Shown here one piece after another: positions 11,320 to 23,242 of a stretch of DNA of 64,000 bases (position 1 is the first letter of the stretch; every line of letters begins with the position of its first letter). A program made the translations under genes and the position numbers. The stretch lies in NCBI RefSeq assembly GCF_019175385.1, contig NC_083344.1:64418782-64482781 (forward strand), written 5' to 3'. This DNA comes from Lycium barbarum. Its lineage: Eukaryota > Streptophyta > Magnoliopsida > Solanales > Solanaceae. Under the pieces are notes generated by a model that made no database searches, was not told where the DNA came from, and worked only from the letters and a program-made list of their open reading frames with translations.

Positions 11320-14300
11320 TTCTCCCCCCCCCCCCCCCCCCCCTCCCGGAACATTTGTCCTCGAATGTTAAAGTAGTATCACAATTCGTCTTTATATCAC
11401 TGGCGCTAACATTGCTCTCGTACACTCATTGGTTTCCATTCAGCCTATGGCGCTGATCTTGCTTAATCTTTGTACCCAAGTCATAATTAACCTATCTGTT
11501 GTCGCCTTCATTCCAATCTTTTACCTTTCATTATCTTATTAACTCACGATCACGATCTCGTCTTACAGGTTTCCATCCTTGCCTATTATCCCTTTCCTCG
11601 AATAATTCTTCTCATTCTTCGATCTCAGTCCGTAAAACTATATGTTGGTCGTAATGTCGCTCTTATTAGAGTTTTTTCTTCTTAACAGACTTGATTAATT
11701 TAATCAATTCAAACTTTTCTCTTTATTTCGCTTTTCAGTTCTACCTTGTACGAATCCCTTTATTATGCTTACGTACGTACTTCTCATCTCGACGTACGCT
11801 TACCTCAAAGATTTCATCTCTGCTACACTTAACGAAGTTTCGCTTTCCATAATTCCACTATAACTCTTGTCCTTCACATGTCATTTCCCATTGAGCTAAA
11901 TCTTTATTCTTTGGAATTAAACTTCCCTTTGACTAAGGTTCCCGTTGCAGTTCCCCATCATCATTCTTTACCGACAATTAATTGTTATGTCCTTTGTAAT
12001 GTCCCACTCTTAAGCCATTATGATACATATTTCATAGATTGAAGATATCGTAGCCTTTAGTACCATCCATCGTTACGTAGGAGTTCCATTATATCCTGGC
12101 TTAACATTTGGTGATTATACTTCTCATATGGTATTTCTTCCTTATTTTTCATGTAACATAACTGTTCCCCGATGCACTTATCTTTCTTGATAATCACTTA
12201 ACATCGATACCCATACTCTTTCGTTTTAGTATCTTGTATCTTTCTACTTCCGAACACTTCCTTTCTTCTCCAGTAATGAATCAACTTGCATTCTTATTCT
12301 TGTGGCTTATGGTTCCTTTAACTTATCATCCCAAAGTCTGTTTCATTGTCGCCCCTTTCATATAACTTTGAATTATTCATAGGCCATAATGCCATATATT
12401 TTATTACACCGATCATCCTTTACAGACCAAGACGTTTAAAATGGTTCTTCCACTACTTCCATTCTCCTCATCCTTTTTCCATAACTTGGATTTACAATCT
12501 TTTTGCCATATCTTTATTCTTACCGATGTTTTCTTATATCCCATGTGATACTAATTGAATAGCTCATGAGTATCCTCATAAGTAGTGTGAAGGGTGGAGT
12601 ACTATCCGTTATCTTCCCCTTTATCATTACAATTACCATACGGGGACAACCGTCTTAACCCTCGAATTTACTTTGCAAACATTCATCCCCTTAATGTTTT
12701 GCTAATTATTCCTTTCAACTTTCTTTTCGAACTTATGGTTCCATTATCCCTTTGACTCATGACCTATATTATCCTTTTGAGTCCTTCGTTTCTTATTAGT
12801 AAGCACTTGTGAACACATTCCGTATCATATCGAATCTACACTTACGTAAGGTGATAGCTCATCACACCACTTCTGTATTCCTCTCTTAATTCTTTCCTTA
12901 ATACTCTTATCCTAGATCATCCTTGATCTTATCAGTACATTATCATCATTTAATCCATGACTCTTCACAAATTTTCTTATATTCATGTCGTATTGCTGGC
13001 AATTTCGCCAATATGTTGTCGTCATCTTACTCCTGACAATACAACCATTTCCTTGCATCCTTTTTCCTTAATTGCCACTCATAAAATAATTATTCCTTAA
13101 TTATCGTGCTCATATCCGGTAGTCCTGTGTCTCACAGTCCTCCCTTTAACTTATATCCTTTGTTTACTCCAAATTCTCTTTCTTATGTTAAAATAACCAC
13201 CTACATTCGCGTTCGCTTTCTCTGCTGGACACTTATCCTTCTATTCTCTAGCCTCTGTTGTCGCTAAATCTTATAACGAAGATTCGTGTCATAACTTCTT
13301 TATCATGGTCTTATCCTCACTTAATTTCACAAACTTAAGTCTATTCTCCACATTTTACTTTAGACATATTCACCACTTGCTTACTGCTCAGTATAACATT
13401 CACCAACTTGTTCTACTATCGCATTCCCATCTTAACTTCTTTAGAGTATCTTACTCAATAATTCTTTTCTTCCTCCCATTGCACGTCTTAATCGTTCACT
13501 CTTGATTATTTTCCTTATTTTACGGTAGCTTGGGATGCTTGGAGGGCACTTTGGACAGCTTGAGGAGAGCTTAGGGTTCAGTTTTTGAAGACAAATGAAG
13601 CCCCAAGTCGAGCAGCTCAATTTATAACATTTCAAAATTTCAGCTTACACCATTTCCACGGACCGGGGATTTTACGGGCCGTGAATAATTCCACGGTCCC
13701 TTAAATTGAATCGTGAAAAGGAGGTTGAAATTCCCAGTTCTGTTTTGGTTTCACGGTGGTAGCTCCACCTTCCCAGAGACCGTTAAAAAATTCCATGGAC
13801 TGTGGAAACCAACTGTGGATTTGCCTCCTTCGGATTTTCTGACGAAGTGTATTCTTTCCGATCTGATCGACTCCAAACTTTCACATCCTTTACTAAACAT
13901 GTTTACAATCATATATTTACCCTTTCCTTTACTCCAACTAATTGTTCCGTCTTTTTCTTTAACACTCTTTCCATATCAATCATATCAATCTTCCTTTGCA
14001 TACCCATTTCTTATTTAATCCAAAATTCAAGGGGATATCCTTCCTAATCCATCATCTTAAAGCGTCGTAGGGATTTCAGGTTATTATCTTCCTTGATTCC
14101 TTATTCATAAACACACTCAAAACTCTTCCTTTCTTTCATCATAAAAAAAAAAAAAACACTCCTACTTCGTAGCAACCATGTGCCCTTCTTCTTATTTTCT
14201 CATTGTACCATTTTACTATTCACCCTTCCTCATTTAAGGTCGCCTCTTAACTTGTACGCTTAAGAACTCGTCATCGACTCCTTTTTTTCCGACCATTTAT

Positions 14301-15130
14301 TATTAAGTCATAACATTTTCACCCTTTTAAAATGCACAAGAATCTCATGGCTTCTCCTAAATTCTATGAAAATTTCTGCAGATTTTCCCCCTGTAATTCT
14401 CACTATCCGAAACCTATACACAACCCAGAAATTACGTCCAATGCCTCACAGGGCCAAATATATATATAAACTACAACTTAGCCACATAGGGCTATCAATG
14501 TCTAGTAAAAGTGCGATGTAGTAAAACTTACCTCATGTAGCGCATCTGCACATGTTTCTTTACAGCTTCGAGCCATAGCATCTACAATCTTATAAGTCGG
14601 ATTCATCATTGGGTTAAACTTTATTTGATTCTCCCATCTTTCTTTATAATAGACATATCTCGATTAGTCATACTATCCCCATTTTCAACATAAAAATCTC
14701 CATTACTTAATCAATAACCACAAACTTTAGCTCATTGTCTAGTCATAATTTTCAACTTTTTCTTTTTTCTCAACATCGACTCCTTAATTCTTCCCTAAAA
14801 AAAAAATTAATAACTTTACATTATAGCCGACACATTTTACAAATATTTTAGAAGTATACTCATTGCATTATAGCATTTCATCAAAACCATAACTTTACCT
14901 CCCTTGGTCTCCACAGAATACATAACTCAAAATGGATTCGTCTCATATGAGTACTTAGTCCCATAGCCCCCGAAGCACTAGTCATCTCTCCTGCATAAGC
15001 CATCTTTCAGCTATAAAACAATCAATGGTTAGTAGAATGAATCTTATTTCTTATGACTTGGTTCTATCACACGATCTAAGAGATGAAAATAAAGGAACCA
15101 TCCTAAATGTCGTGTAGCCTCCCAATTATA

Positions 15131-15150
15131 AATGTGGCGCGCAACACATT
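15131..15150 (-). promoter_or_regulatory. Leader hairpin with GCGCGC loop (element B)
   Basis: On the minus strand the arms are AATGTG and CACATT with the loop TTGCGCGC. It lies 52 nt after the PBS. C and E have the same loop at 51 nt with a stem that differs by a compensating base pair. It is a candidate RNA dimerisation or packaging element; that role is inferred. Confidence 0.55.
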
Positions 15151-15202
15151 CATAAGTGAGACTCTACTAGACACAGCTGGTAGAAAACCCTAGGACATAA
15201 CT

Positions 15203-15214
15203 GCTCTGATACCA
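15203..15214 (-). promoter_or_regulatory. Primer-binding site of element B
   Basis: The minus strand reads TGGTATCAGAGC, complementary to the 3' end of initiator methionine tRNA. It lies four bases inside the LTR end at 15219, so it sets the direction of element B (minus). Confidence 0.9.
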
Positions 15215-15218
15215 CTTC

Positions 15219-16885
15219 TGTCAAGACCCAAACTGGAGGGCCATGACTGGCACCTGACCGTACTAGTCAAGCACCATCTGACATACATCTGTGACATCAA
15301 CATAAACATAGGTGGGCCAGTAGGGCCATCATATGATACTCAATAGACTCATAAGGAAAACTTGTCTGTTTTAAATATTCTGAAAGACTCATCTACATGG
15401 ATATGCTGAACATACTATATAAGCCAACAAGGCTGTCACGATAATCTATGTGGCAGTATATGAAACAACAGCACTGAACATTATCTGACTGTACAAAAAT
15501 ATCTACAAGCCTCTACTGGAAAACATAACATAACGTGGTCGAGACAAGGCCCCGCCATACCCATGCATATATAATCATGCTGACCCCTGGCATCTCCGAA
15601 GCAAATAGAGTGCAACAATCTTAACTGCTGAGCTAACATCTTACTAGATGGATCACCAACCTGTATCTGCAGACCTGCGGGCATGAAACACAGCTCCTCC
15701 AGGCAATAGAGGAGTCAGTACGAATAATGTACCGAGTATGTAAGGCATAAGAACATTAAGTACATAAGAAATATGAGAGACATCTGAAACATGAAAGCTA
15801 ATCTGAATATCTAAATGCATCTGTGACTAACATTTATAAATATCTGCACAACTCTGGATAACTGAAAGTGCCTCTGAGGGCGTATGGTATGCATAGGTCA
15901 TAATATAACTGTCAGTGCTGTGGAACGTACAGCCCGATCCATATCCCATATGTTAGTGCCGAGGAATGTACAGCCCGATCCATATATCATATAATAATGC
16001 CGAGAAACGTACGGCCCGATCCATATATCATCATCATCACTGTGTACTAGCTGATCAGGTGGTAATGCGTATATAACGCCTATCCCTTTTTCCCATACCC
16101 CATATACATATAATATACGCGAATATAATGCCTTCTGGTCATGGGTCAATGTGCATATGTATAAATAAATGCAATGCATAAATAAGATGAATAACTAGAT
16201 CTCTCGGAGTAACATAAAGTCGTGCTACCTCTGATAAATATCTTTGAGCTAACATCATCAACAAACGTAATCTCAAGACCCGTGAACAAAAGGAATAATC
16301 ATAAAAGAGGTACAGGAACATCAAAGATTAGAGTACTCCTAATGCTTCTAAGAGTAGAGTAATATGGAAGTTTGTTCATACGTTCATTCGTTCATACCTG
16401 GATAATCTCCTTCTTAATCCACAACCAAACTTAACATAATCCCCTTGCGTCTATAATAAGTGAAATGATGTCTTCATCAACATATAAGGTCATGACTATC
16501 GTATTTCGCTAATCTTACAACCTACGGAAAAACAAGCAGCATTTTCCCTGTTATACTACATCCCAAAAGAAACCAAAGGTCATCAATAGCCCAACAACAA
16601 AAACAATAACCAACAATAGCAATAACTACAATATAACCTAATATAAACCTCTTCGATTACTTTAAGAATCATATCGAGCGGCAAGCTCGTTTAACGAATA
16701 ACAAAACACAATTCGAACCCAATTTCTTCTTTCATAGTTTAGTCCACACCCTCCATAACATTATACTTATGTTTACCATATTCTTTTCCACCCAAAACAT
16801 CATAAAGATAATCTCTAAACAGTCCATATGTTTTAATTCTTCAACTTTCACTTCCGAGTCCTAGTTTACATGTTTTCCTTTTTCA
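15219..16885 (-). repeat. Element B right LTR (5' LTR), segment nearest the PBS
   Basis: It starts TGTCAAGACCC next to the PBS and runs to 16885, where solo LTR S was inserted after TTTCA. It includes the block around GGAGTCAGTACGAATAATG (about 15710-15729) that is shared with the Tekay LTRs. Short ORFs over it are chance. Confidence 0.85.
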
Positions 16886-18070
16886 TGTCACGACCCAATT
16901 CGGGGTCGTGCGGCCACCTACCTTTCCCACCTCGGTAGGAGAACCCTCTTATTGAATACATATCAATTAAATAAGGACGATTCATTTAAACTAATAGATA
17001 TTTTGAAATAACAGCGGAATATCATAATATTTATGTAATAAACTCAAGTGTTCATATGATTAGAACAAATACATGATTACAGGCTCAATCCATCTTCCCA
17101 TGACCTGGTCTAGACTAGTACAAGAGCGGCTAGTGACTTTAGATTACCACGACATTCTAAAACTCAACCTCCATCCCAGAATCAAATGGGAGGAGGCCTT
17201 CCAGATAGGCACCACGTATTTCCACATATGCTCCGATCAATCACCTGAAACAATCTACACCCCAAAAAGGGTGTAGCAAGTGCAATATCAGTACAAACCA
17301 CGCATACTGAGTAAGTATCATAGGCCGACAATGGTTAGTAACACATATCAGTAAAAGAATTCACAGATAAACAGGATAATAACCCAATCAAGTCATATGT
17401 CTATCTATCACACACTGTATATCAATACCTTTAAGAATTAAATTCACTCTAATAATTCACCACTCAAGCTCACAACGATCTCGGAACTCACATATCATTA
17501 AATCGATCATTTCAGTCTAGTAGTAAACTCATCATTAAGACACCCGTTATCCTACATCACATAGAAACAAAACATATAACTAATCTTACAGACGGTCAGT
17601 GGGATACCTCAACAAGTTCGATCAATAAATCCAGATCCAAGTACATGTCATTGCCTAATTAAAGCATCTAATCCCAAATGTGCCATGCCTGAATAAATCA
17701 ATCTGAATCCATCCATCACAAGTAAACACCAAATCATCTCAAACAATCCATAATGCAATGCAATGCAAGATGTATGAATGCAGTGCAATGCAAGATGTAT
17801 GAATGCAATGCCATGCCATGCAAATGAGGTATACATATGTACTTCGAACGGAAATATCGACGTCTCGGTAGCACAACCCAGTGTGACTCACAACGTCTAA
17901 GTGTCACCCATCCTGGATCTTTGCCCAACAGACAGACGGGATCCTAGCTAATTGCTCACAGGGGGGTCTCACCAGCACCACTCTGGGGGACCATGCACTA
18001 ACACCCATTCCGAGATAACATCGAAATCGGCCATGCAATAACGATGCCGGAATAGCTCATCCGACATCGT

Positions 18071-18390
18071 CCACCTCACAGTCACTCAAGTAAAGAGTTT
18101 ATTAAAATATCAGTGTCGCTCAATCAACGATACCGGATCATCACCGGGTATCGGCCATGCATCATGAATATGAGAGAATGAATGCAATGCATATGTCAAC
18201 GATTCCGAAATTAAATCGCGGACATCAGCCTTCTCACAATCACTCAAGTAAAAGAGTTTGTCAAACACCAGTTTCATATAATCAACGATTCCGGAATGGA
18301 TCTTTGGACATCGACCTTTTCACAATCACTCAAGTAAAAGAGTTTAGAGAATATCAGTTCCACTCAATCAACGATACCGGATCATCACCA
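18071..18390. repeat. Degenerate tandem repeats in solo LTR S
   Basis: Three copies of CACARTCACTCAAGTAAA start near 18078, 18234 and 18320, each followed by a CAATCAACGATNCCGGA stretch. The spacing is irregular (about 85-155 bp), so this is an old, partly deleted tandem array. Confidence 0.7.
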
Positions 18391-18469
18391 GGTACCAGTC
18401 ATGCATTATATATATGAGAGAATGCGTGCAATGTATATGTCAATCATCAACAATCAAGTTCACCATCAC

Positions 18470-18735
18470 AAGTACCAACAATAGGGTACGCTAACAATGT
18501 ACCATATCACAATACCAACAATGGTATGCTTACAATATATCAATATCACAAGTTACAACAACGGGTACGCCAACAATGTATCATATCACAATACCAACAG
18601 TGGGTATGCCAACAATACATCAATATCACAATACCAACGGTAGGTATGCCAACAATGTATCTATATCACAATACCAACAGTGGGTATGCCAACAATATAT
18701 CATATCACAACACCAACAGTGGATATGTCAAATCT
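18470..18735. repeat. Minisatellite of about 42 bp in solo LTR S
   Basis: Roughly six imperfect copies of a unit containing CAATACCAACAGTGGGTATG followed by CCAACAATRTATCATATCA. Unit length is close to a multiple of three, which explains the repetitive peptides seen in plus-strand frames; they are not a gene. Confidence 0.85.
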
Positions 18736-20545
18736 ATCCCAATCAGGATGACAAAATAGAATTCGATAGCTACCAACTACACATGGCATCAAGCCAACAC
18801 AGAACAACAGTCAAACACAACACAACAGGTCAACCAATCAATATACATTATTGCCACTTCCTTAAATTAGGAACACGAATCTCACCCTATACTCAAAATC
18901 CCTCGTCACAACTCATTTTGGACTCAATCATAATCATTGGTACATTTTATCCTCCCATTTATCCACTAGATTCATTTTAAATGGCATAACACAAGTAATC
19001 ACATTTTACGGGAAATTTTCATCATTAGGTACAAAAATAAGTTTTGCCCATTACTCCCAAGTCACATAAATCCACCGAGATTTAAGAAAACCCACATCAA
19101 ACAACCTAAGGAATCTACAAGCCACAAGCCCGAACAAACAAGTCACACAACAATACCATCCTAGGATTCCATCCCAAATCTCCGATTTCCTACACATGCT
19201 TCTTTGTTCCTTCTAATACAAAAATATGGGAAACTAACCGAAGTCTACCGAAGATAAGCCATAACCTACCTGGCAGCCGAACATGTGCAACGAACTCACA
19301 CGCTGCCTTGTCTTTCGAAGTGTCTCCAAATAATCAAACTCTATCACATATGAATTCTATGTAAGAAACCATGAATAATGATATCCATATTGGCTACTTT
19401 CAATCCGGGTCAAATTCCAACCCTTAATTTAGGAAAAAAGGGGGCCCCAAGGGCAAAATAAGGATTTTATGACCAAAATAACAAATTCAATACTAAAAGG
19501 TCAAAACCCATTACTTTAATCATAAGAATGCTCAATTAATTCTCAAAATCATCATTTATATGAAAACCCCCAAATTTGGGTCTAAGAACCCTAACTTTGA
19601 TTCAAGAATTTCAACTCTAGAATGGAAGATTATTGGTTAACAAGCCTAGATATATCATTATCTAGCATTAATAGCACCATTAACATCATTTATTCACAAT
19701 TTAGGAAGTAATTTTGTTTTGAGAACCTTTTGAAGAAAACCCCCCATAAACCCTCTTTTAATCTTAAGATTCTAGGAAATTCTAGCATGGATTCTTACTT
19801 AGGAAGGGAAATGGAAGAGATTAGGATTAGGGAACTTACTTCCAACAGAAATCTGACCATTAGCCCCTCAAGTCGCCTCCAAGGTGGTAAGAAAATATAA
19901 TAGAAGTTATGGGAGGAAATAAGGGTTTTTGGAGGCTTTAAAACATAAAAACTGCTCGTCGACCACTACGGCGGTCGCCCTTACCGCTCCAAAGGTTACT
20001 GGCCCAGCGGCCACCTTTATAGCTGCGGCGGTCACACCAGACACCCGAAAAATCTAGTGTCTTCCAAACTTGAAAACGACACCCGGAACAATCCCGAAAC
20101 CTCCCGAACACAAACCAAATATGCAGATATACATAAATACGCTCTACGAACAAACTCGTGGTCTCAGAATTTTCAACAGAGGCTTCGTTGACCAATTCAA
20201 CCCCCGATGGCCTAAATATCAACTTTCCAACCCAAGTCTCAAAACGCAACCGAGTGCATTAGGAACCGAACCAAACCCACCACTCAATCAATAATGGTCA
20301 TCCGAACCTCTCAGAATCGACGGATTTCCAGAAAAAGTCCGTTTGCCCAAAAGTCAACTCCCGGTCAAACAGTTTTCGCTTAAAGCCAATTTTTTCTAGA
20401 AAACATTCTAAAGCCCAAAACGATGCCTAGGAAGTCATGCCAACTATCTTCTCAGGTGAAAATAGTTTAACGAGACTCGGGAACGAGTCAACGAGGGCAT
20501 AAACGGAATAATCACGGTAACGACAAAACGGGTCGTTACATTTCA

Positions 20546-20969
20546 CTTCCTTCAATTAAAACATGAATAATCTTAACAACAATAGCCACAAGATAGTCAG
20601 GTTATATTCCATAATTTCTAGCAATTAGAAACCGTATTTACATCTTCAAAACAGTCCAACAAACAACAACAACAACAACAACAAAACTATGATTTTTCAG
20701 AAAAAAAAAATTGGGCAGCACTTTTCATATATCTTTCGCTTCCCCTCCAATTTAAATCAACACCAAAACAACAATAACAACATCAACAGTAGAATATCCA
20801 AGTTATGCGATCAATTTCCAGCCATAACATACCACAAGAACACAACCCCAAAACAGTCCACAAGAAGACAACGGCACCTCATGTTATTTCAACCACCAGC
20901 TTGTAGTTTTTATTCAAACAACTCATCCAACACTTGAATAAACTTAAGCACAAGCAAAGAGATAATATA
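20546..20969 (-). repeat. Element B right LTR, middle segment
   Basis: Continues the B LTR after solo LTR S (the TTTCA at 20541-20545 is the duplicated target). It matches 10484-10890 of the left LTR, including the repeated ACAACAACAA stretch and AAATTGGGCAG. It ends at the ATATA target (20965-20969) used by element C. Confidence 0.85.
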
Positions 20970-22496
20970 TGTTACACCCTGGAAAAAATAATTTGTTGAC
21001 GTACAGTGAGTAGACTAACGAAGGGCACGATGTATACGATGTTTCGATAAGAAAGAAATACCATTTGATGATTTTAAATGAGATTTCAAAGACGTGGGAG
21101 ATAGGAGACGAAAATTGTTAAGGAAAGCAAGATATATGTTGTGTACCGGGCCGAATTTATGAGTATCGAATTAATGATGGCTTAATGACGTTTTGGAGAA
21201 GAATTATAATGTTCTTTAGATCGTTAAGGAGGTGTTAAACAAGTTTCAATAAGGTTCCATAGGGATTGGAGATCAAACGAAGTGACGAGAACAAGATCGG
21301 AGAAAAGATGAGTTCTACGGCCGATTATACGGTTCGTATAATGTTATACGATTCGTATAATGGACCGCAAAATCGTCACAGTGAAGTCCCTCACTGATGG
21401 GATTATACGGTCACTTATACGGACCGTATAATGTGCCGTAAAATGAACACATAAGTGAGAAGTTGACGGGTTGATTTCACGGTCACTTATACGGACCGTA
21501 TAAAATTATACGGACCGTAAAATGTGTCGTCAAATTGACACAGAAAGGGGTGATTACTGAAGCAATTTCACGATCACTTATACGGACCGTATAAATTTAT
21601 ACGGATCGTATAAGTGTCCGTATAATTTCGTCGGGATAGGTTTTTAATTTATAAAAAGAGCACCCAAGTTCATTATTTTCATTTGATTTTCATTCTCCAC
21701 AACTCAAGACTTTTCTAGAAACTTCCACACACTTCATATACAAGAACCCAAGAGAAAATTGATGATCAATTTCATCAAACCCACAAAAATCAAGTGTAAG
21801 AAACACATTCAAGTGCATCCAAGCCAAGGAATATCAATGGAAGTGAACTAGGGTTTTGGTGAAAGATAAATATTTCAACTCAAGGCATATTCGTACACTA
21901 TCTAAGGTAAGTTTTATGGTAATTCCATGTTATTCAAGGTATTGAAAAGTTGAAACACTTGGATTGTAGAAGGAGATAGAAAATGGGTCATGAATGTGAG
22001 AATAATGCCATTTTTTAGTAGTAGTTTGGAATGAATCATGAATATTGATATGTTGTGATTGTAATTACGTTATGAATGATGTCAAGAGCATGATAGAAAC
22101 ATTAAATGAGAATGAATGTAATGTTGTGCTATGATCATGATTATGGATGACCTTGAGAGGAAATTGTGGGGATTGGATAATGATGAATTTGATAAAAGTT
22201 ATTGATGATGATATTATGAATGTTGTTATTGACGTTTGGGAGTTGATATATGATAGAGAAAGTTGTATAACTAAAGGAGACGCTGCTCAAATTTCTCTAG
22301 CTTAGCTCAAACGCGCTTCTATTATCGATTATCTAATATGAGTATGAACTTTCTTGAGGGTAGAAACGCGAGCAACAAAGAAGAACGATCAAACGACAGA
22401 ATAGCTAAACGAAAGAGGTATGTAAGGCTAATCATTTCCTTCTAAGGCATGAATATTACTAATTTTCTATGATCTTCCTATATAATGGCAATTATG
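20970..22496 (+). repeat. Element C 5' LTR, first part
   Basis: Begins TGTTACACCCTGG and aligns with 36642-38168 of the 3' LTR. It contains the palindrome array (about 21310-21630), a TATA box TTTATAAAAAG (21648-21658) and a donor-like AAGGTAAGT (about 21904-21912). It is interrupted after TTATG (22492-22496) by solo LTR G. Confidence 0.93.
21310..21658 (+). promoter_or_regulatory. Palindrome array and TATA box of C 5' LTR
   Basis: At least six dyads such as TTATACGGACCGTATAA occur, some back to back, followed by TCGGGATAGG and TTTATAAAAAG. The 3' LTR has the same array, but one dyad is missing from the second block and an extra one is present in the first (about 37080-37130). The TATA and the dyad pattern are seen directly; promoter activity is inferred. 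Confidence 0.6.
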
Positions 22497-23242
22497 TGTC
22501 ACGACCCAACTACGGGCCGCGACGAGTACCCGGGGCAATTACCGAGCACCGCTCACTATACTGCTTGTCTTGCTCATTTAATACTCTTTTATCAATTTTA
22601 CATACCAATTGGAGGAAAATCATATTTAATCAAAACTTAAATACTTTATATACATTTGCCTCTTGGCCATCAAAATAATATACATACATATGAAAACATC
22701 TTGTGAGACCATCTAACCCACACTGCGTATCTACGAGCCTCTACTAACATAATGAATACATAGACGGAACAAGACTCCGTCATACCCAAAATATGCATAT
22801 ATGAATGTACGTCAAAAGAATAGCCATAAGCACCTCCGAACAATGGAGTGCTATCTATCAGCTGACAGCTACTGAGGACCTGGGCCAAGCTCTCCTCCCT
22901 GTCTACCTGTGGGCATGAACACAGCGTCCGAAGAAAGGACGTCAGTACAAATATTGTACCGAGTATGAGAGGCATACATAATGAAAGGAGACATCAATAA
23001 TATGGGGATAACATCAACATGAGACATCTGGATCTGACTGATAATCATAAATGAAGTAATGCATGCTATCTTACTCATACTCATCCTCATAACATGTATG
23101 CATCATATGCCAGCTGCCCGTCCATGTCGGAACGGTGTGATAATCAATAATATTAGACCGCGTCCAGGCCTCCCGCGTCCGGGGTACCATCTCATGCCGC
23201 CCACTAGTGGTGTCTGCCCACGCCCGTAGGTCGTGGTGTATC

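Larger units (their letters stand above)
11320..15218 (-). other. Element B interior: PPT, non-coding body, leader, PBS
   Basis: At 11320-11347 the minus strand reads a PPT with a run of 20 G (C-tract at 11324-11343), followed by the conserved GAGGACAAATG trailer. At 15203-15214 is the reverse complement of TGGTATCAGAGC, the initiator-methionine-tRNA PBS, and next to it about 150 nt of leader clearly related to C and E. The ~3.6 kb between is pyrimidine-rich on the plus strand and no gag, RT, integrase or other protein can be recognised in six frames. A short minus ORF (15003 to 14881, 40 codons) starts at the spacing where gag starts in E. At about 14397-14470 the minus strand has a second GGCCCTGTGAGGC trailer-like motif, and at about 13600-13810 a TATA-like site next to ACGGACCGT dyads, so part of the body may be an old LTR. 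Confidence 0.75.
16886..20540 (-). mobile_element. Solo LTR S (3.66 kb), in element B LTR
   Basis: The insert starts TGTCACGACCC and ends GGGTCGTTACA, with TSD TTTCA at 16881-16885 and 20541-20545. There is no PBS, PPT or coding. It shares with the LTRs of element D the stretch CACCCCAAAAAGGGTGTAGC and TATCATAGGCCGACAA, so it belongs to the same broad LTR group, and by comparison with D it is in minus orientation. A GC-rich patch at about 19950-20040 (GGCGGTCGCC, AGCGGCCACC) sits where the promoter would be expected. It also holds tandem repeats at 17750-17825, 18070-18390 and 18470-18735. Confidence 0.88.

Noticed and set aside
18526..18980. Overlapping plus ORFs with repeated peptides (YHNTNSGYAN and similar)
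   Set aside because: They are translations of the 42-bp minisatellite in solo LTR S. More than one frame is open because the unit is near a multiple of three, and there is no homology or gene context.
16886..20540. S as a complete element rather than a solo LTR
   Set aside because: No PBS, PPT, internal repeated termini or coding; only the outer TG...CA ends and TSD were found.
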